This document shows, one piece after another, positions 62,410-64,000 of a stretch of 64,000 nt of DNA; position 1 is the first letter of the stretch; every line of letters begins with the position of its first letter. Below the pieces are notes generated by a model, which saw only the letters and a program-made list of their open reading frames with translations, did not search any database and was not told the origin of the DNA. Source of the DNA: Paeniglutamicibacter antarcticus. GTDB taxonomy: Bacteria > Actinomycetota > Actinomycetes > Actinomycetales > Micrococcaceae. The stretch is taken from contig NZ_CZJT01000079.1 of the NCBI RefSeq assembly GCF_900010755.1, forward strand, positions 186,001-250,000. Direction: 5' to 3'. Position numbers and translations under genes: made by a program.

Positions 62410-64000
62410 CGCCTAAGCCGCATCCTATTAGCGTTTCCAATGACTTGCGTGAAGCTTTTCTGCGCTACTTCAATACGAACTATCGACTTCGTTCTCCGGG
62501 ATTAACGGCAGATCGCGCGGAGCTGATTGGCAAAGAAGGACAGATCTTCCGTGAGCCTCTCGTTGAACCAGTTTTGCCTTATCCCGCAGCAGATGACTTC
62601 CTAGATGTCGCCACCGAGGCAGGATACTCGGAAGAAGTTGCAGCAATCGTTGGATCAGCTTTTTTCCGAGACTATGTGGGAGAAGGAGAGCGGCTCAAAC
62701 TCCGACGTCATCAAGCTGAATCGATCCTCGTCAACCGAGACAAAACTGCATCTGGGAAACACAATGTTGTTGTCACTTCGGGAACTGGATCGGGCAAGAC
62801 CGAAGCGCTTTTGCTACCAATCTTGCTCAGGCTTGTAGAAGAATCGGAATCGTGGACAAAACCAGGGCCTGTTGAATGCTGGTGGCGGGGCAATTCACCT
62901 AAGTACCACCGCATGCGTGCCGGCGAGGCACGACCGGCGGCCGTTCGTGCCATGATCCTGTATCCGACCAATGCGTTGGTTGAAGACCAGCTGACTCGTC
63001 TTCGTCTTGCCTTCCGTCGAATTGCTGTGGACCGTCCTCAAGCGCGCCTGTGGTTTGGACGATACACGGGAGCAACACTTGGTGCTAACAGACTGCCGAT
63101 GTCAAAAGATAAATCAATGGTTTCTTCGGTGAGCCGGGAGATTCAAGAGCTCGAACAAGAATTTGTGAGTCTTCATGAATCAATGACCAAGGGTAAGGAA
63201 GCGGATCTGGCGCTCTTCACGGATCCCACCAGGAATGAAATGGTTACGCGCTGGGATATGGTCCAAGACCCACCAGATATTCTCGTCTCCAATTTCTCCA
63301 TGATCAATGCGATTTTGATGAGGGAATTTGAGGATCCAATATTTGCCAAAACTAAAGCATGGCTTAAAGAATCGCCCCATCATGTCTTTACCTTGGCGGT
63401 AGATGAACTTCACTCGTACAGAGGCGCTTCGGGCAGCGAAGTTGCCTTGCTCCTCAGACGTGTACTAGACAAACTGGACCTGGAACCAAATAGCCCTCAA
63501 CTACGTATTGTCGCAGCTTCGGCTTCGTTGAACGCAGACGAGAAGGGACTTGAATTTCTCGAGGAGTTCTTCGGCGTTGATGCCTCGACGTTCTTTGTCA
63601 CGGCCGGAGAACCAAAGGTATTGGCTGAGGTTCCAGCCTTGGACCGCAATCAGATCATTGCGCAATATAAGTCGGGAGAACTCGTAACACAGGCATCAAA
63701 GCTCTCCGAGGCGGTTGCTCGCGCTTGCTATTCAACAGAAGAGAATCGCTATCGTGCACAATTCCTGTCGACTGTTTCTCAGAATCTATTTGGTGAGGAG
63801 GATCCGGGGCTAGAAGGTCTAACCGCGGTCTTTGACGCGATTGCAAATGGTGAGAAAACATCTGTTCCGTTGAGAGGGCATCTCTTTGCCCGTGTTCTCT
63901 CGGGGCTATGGGCTTGTACTAACGAAGAATGCTCTGGGGTTCATCCGGAACGTCATGATAAGCACCGCCGAGTGGGTAAGATTTTTGGTCAACCACTATC
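62406..64000 (+). CDS. DEAD-type SF2 helicase, N-terminal part, possibly DruE (runs off the window)
   Basis: The frame is open from the ATG at 62406 to the window end (531 codons seen). It has VTSGTGSGKTEALLLP (Lys131), LYPTNALVEDQL, PPDILVSNFSMINAILM, DELH at 333-336 with SYRGASGSEVALLLRR, and AASASLNADEKG. This is the same helicase class as the giant protein at 50302-56979 (GTGSGKTEA, LYPMNALANDQ, DEFHTYDGAQGTDVAMLLRR), but it clearly differs in sequence. It is probably followed by a DUF1998 domain outside the window. Translational coupling to the preceding gene points to a two-gene Druantia-III-like unit. Confidence 0.75.
   Translation, partial: MTPKPHPISVSNDLREAFLRYFNTNYRLRSPGLTADRAELIGKEGQIFREPLVEPVLPYPAADDFLDVATEAGYSEEVAAIVGSAFFRDYVGEGERLKLRRHQAESILVNRDKTASGKHNVVVTSGTGSGKTEALLLPILLRLVEESESWTKPGPVECWWRGNSPKYHRMRAGEARPAAVRAMILYPTNALVEDQLTRLRLAFRRIAVDRPQARLWFGRYTGATLGANRLPMSKDKSMVSSVSREIQELEQEFVSLHESMTKGKEADLALFTDPTRNEMVTRWDMVQDPPDILVSNFSMINAILMREFEDPIFAKTKAWLKESPHHVFTLAVDELHSYRGASGSEVALLLRRVLDKLDLEPNSPQLRIVAASASLNADEKGLEFLEEFFGVDASTFFVTAGEPKVLAEVPALDRNQIIAQYKSGELVTQASKLSEAVARACYSTEENRYRAQFLSTVSQNLFGEEDPGLEGLTAVFDAIANGEKTSVPLRGHLFARVLSGLWACTNEECSGVHPERHDKHRRVGKIFGQPL

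Noticed and set aside
1..64000. CRISPR arrays and insertion sequences
   Set aside because: No regularly spaced direct repeats and no transposase-like protein were seen on either strand.

Overview
The window looks like chromosomal DNA of a high-GC actinobacterium, most likely an Arthrobacter-type member of the Micrococcaceae. Reasons: strong G/C third-position preference in the left 24 kb, lipoproteins with classical lipoboxes, GTG/TTG starts with good ribosome-binding sites, and the amtB-glnK and solute-transport gene types. This placement is inference from gene content; no 16S or marker gene is present.

The left part (1 to about 24.0 kb) is an ordinary metabolic chromosome. It holds the end of a YeiH-type exporter; a decayed patch with a tRNA-Gln pseudogene, a LuxR-type HTH remnant and two tandem paralogous lipoproteins; a LysR regulator divergent from an SdhA/FrdA-like flavoprotein; a minus-strand operon for a heme-dependent oxidative N-demethylase (dimethylamine monooxygenase type) with its reductase, a DmmA-like subunit and a EutQ-like cupin; an RpiR regulator followed by a transport operon that combines one Fe3+/sugar-phosphate-type ABC importer with three different phosphatases; a LysR-controlled pair of a sarcosine-oxidase-like FAD enzyme and an M20 amidohydrolase; an HhH protein; and an ornithine-cyclodeaminase-like gene next to glnK and amtB. 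The theme is use of organic nitrogen and phosphorylated or N-methylated compounds.

An intact tRNA-Gln(CTG) at 24631-24702 marks a change of character. To its right the DNA becomes visibly AT-richer and patchier and there are no housekeeping genes. First come a small orphan protein and a possible TY-Chap2-type protein. From 27.0 kb to the window end there is one long plus-strand stack of very large nucleic-acid-acting proteins. It starts with a 629-residue coiled-coil protein and two giant (about 2200-residue) tandem paralogs of the Hhe type (HEPN / transglutaminase-like / DUF4011 / SF1 helicase / Vsr-like nuclease / DUF3320). Next is a tightly packed four-gene cassette: SNF2 helicase, Eco57I/DISARM-type adenine methylase, a giant DUF1998 helicase with C-terminal nuclease-like modules, and a UvrD-like helicase with a RelE/ParE-like N-terminus. 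A fourth unit follows: a 1034-residue protein overlapping the start of another DEAD-type helicase that runs off the window, which resembles Druantia type III (DruH-DruE).

I read this as a composite anti-phage defence island next to tRNA-Gln. The most interesting point is the Hhe-like pair. The first copy keeps the HEPN RxxxxH motif and a Cys/His pair in a transglutaminase-like domain. The second copy has lost the HEPN His and both the Cys and His, yet keeps intact helicase motifs, which suggests an active/regulatory partnership. Second is the DISARM-like cassette, which has no separate PLD nuclease (DrmC) but carries a UvrD/ParE-like protein and an unusual repeated domain on its giant helicase. 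No integrase, transposase or CRISPR array was seen.
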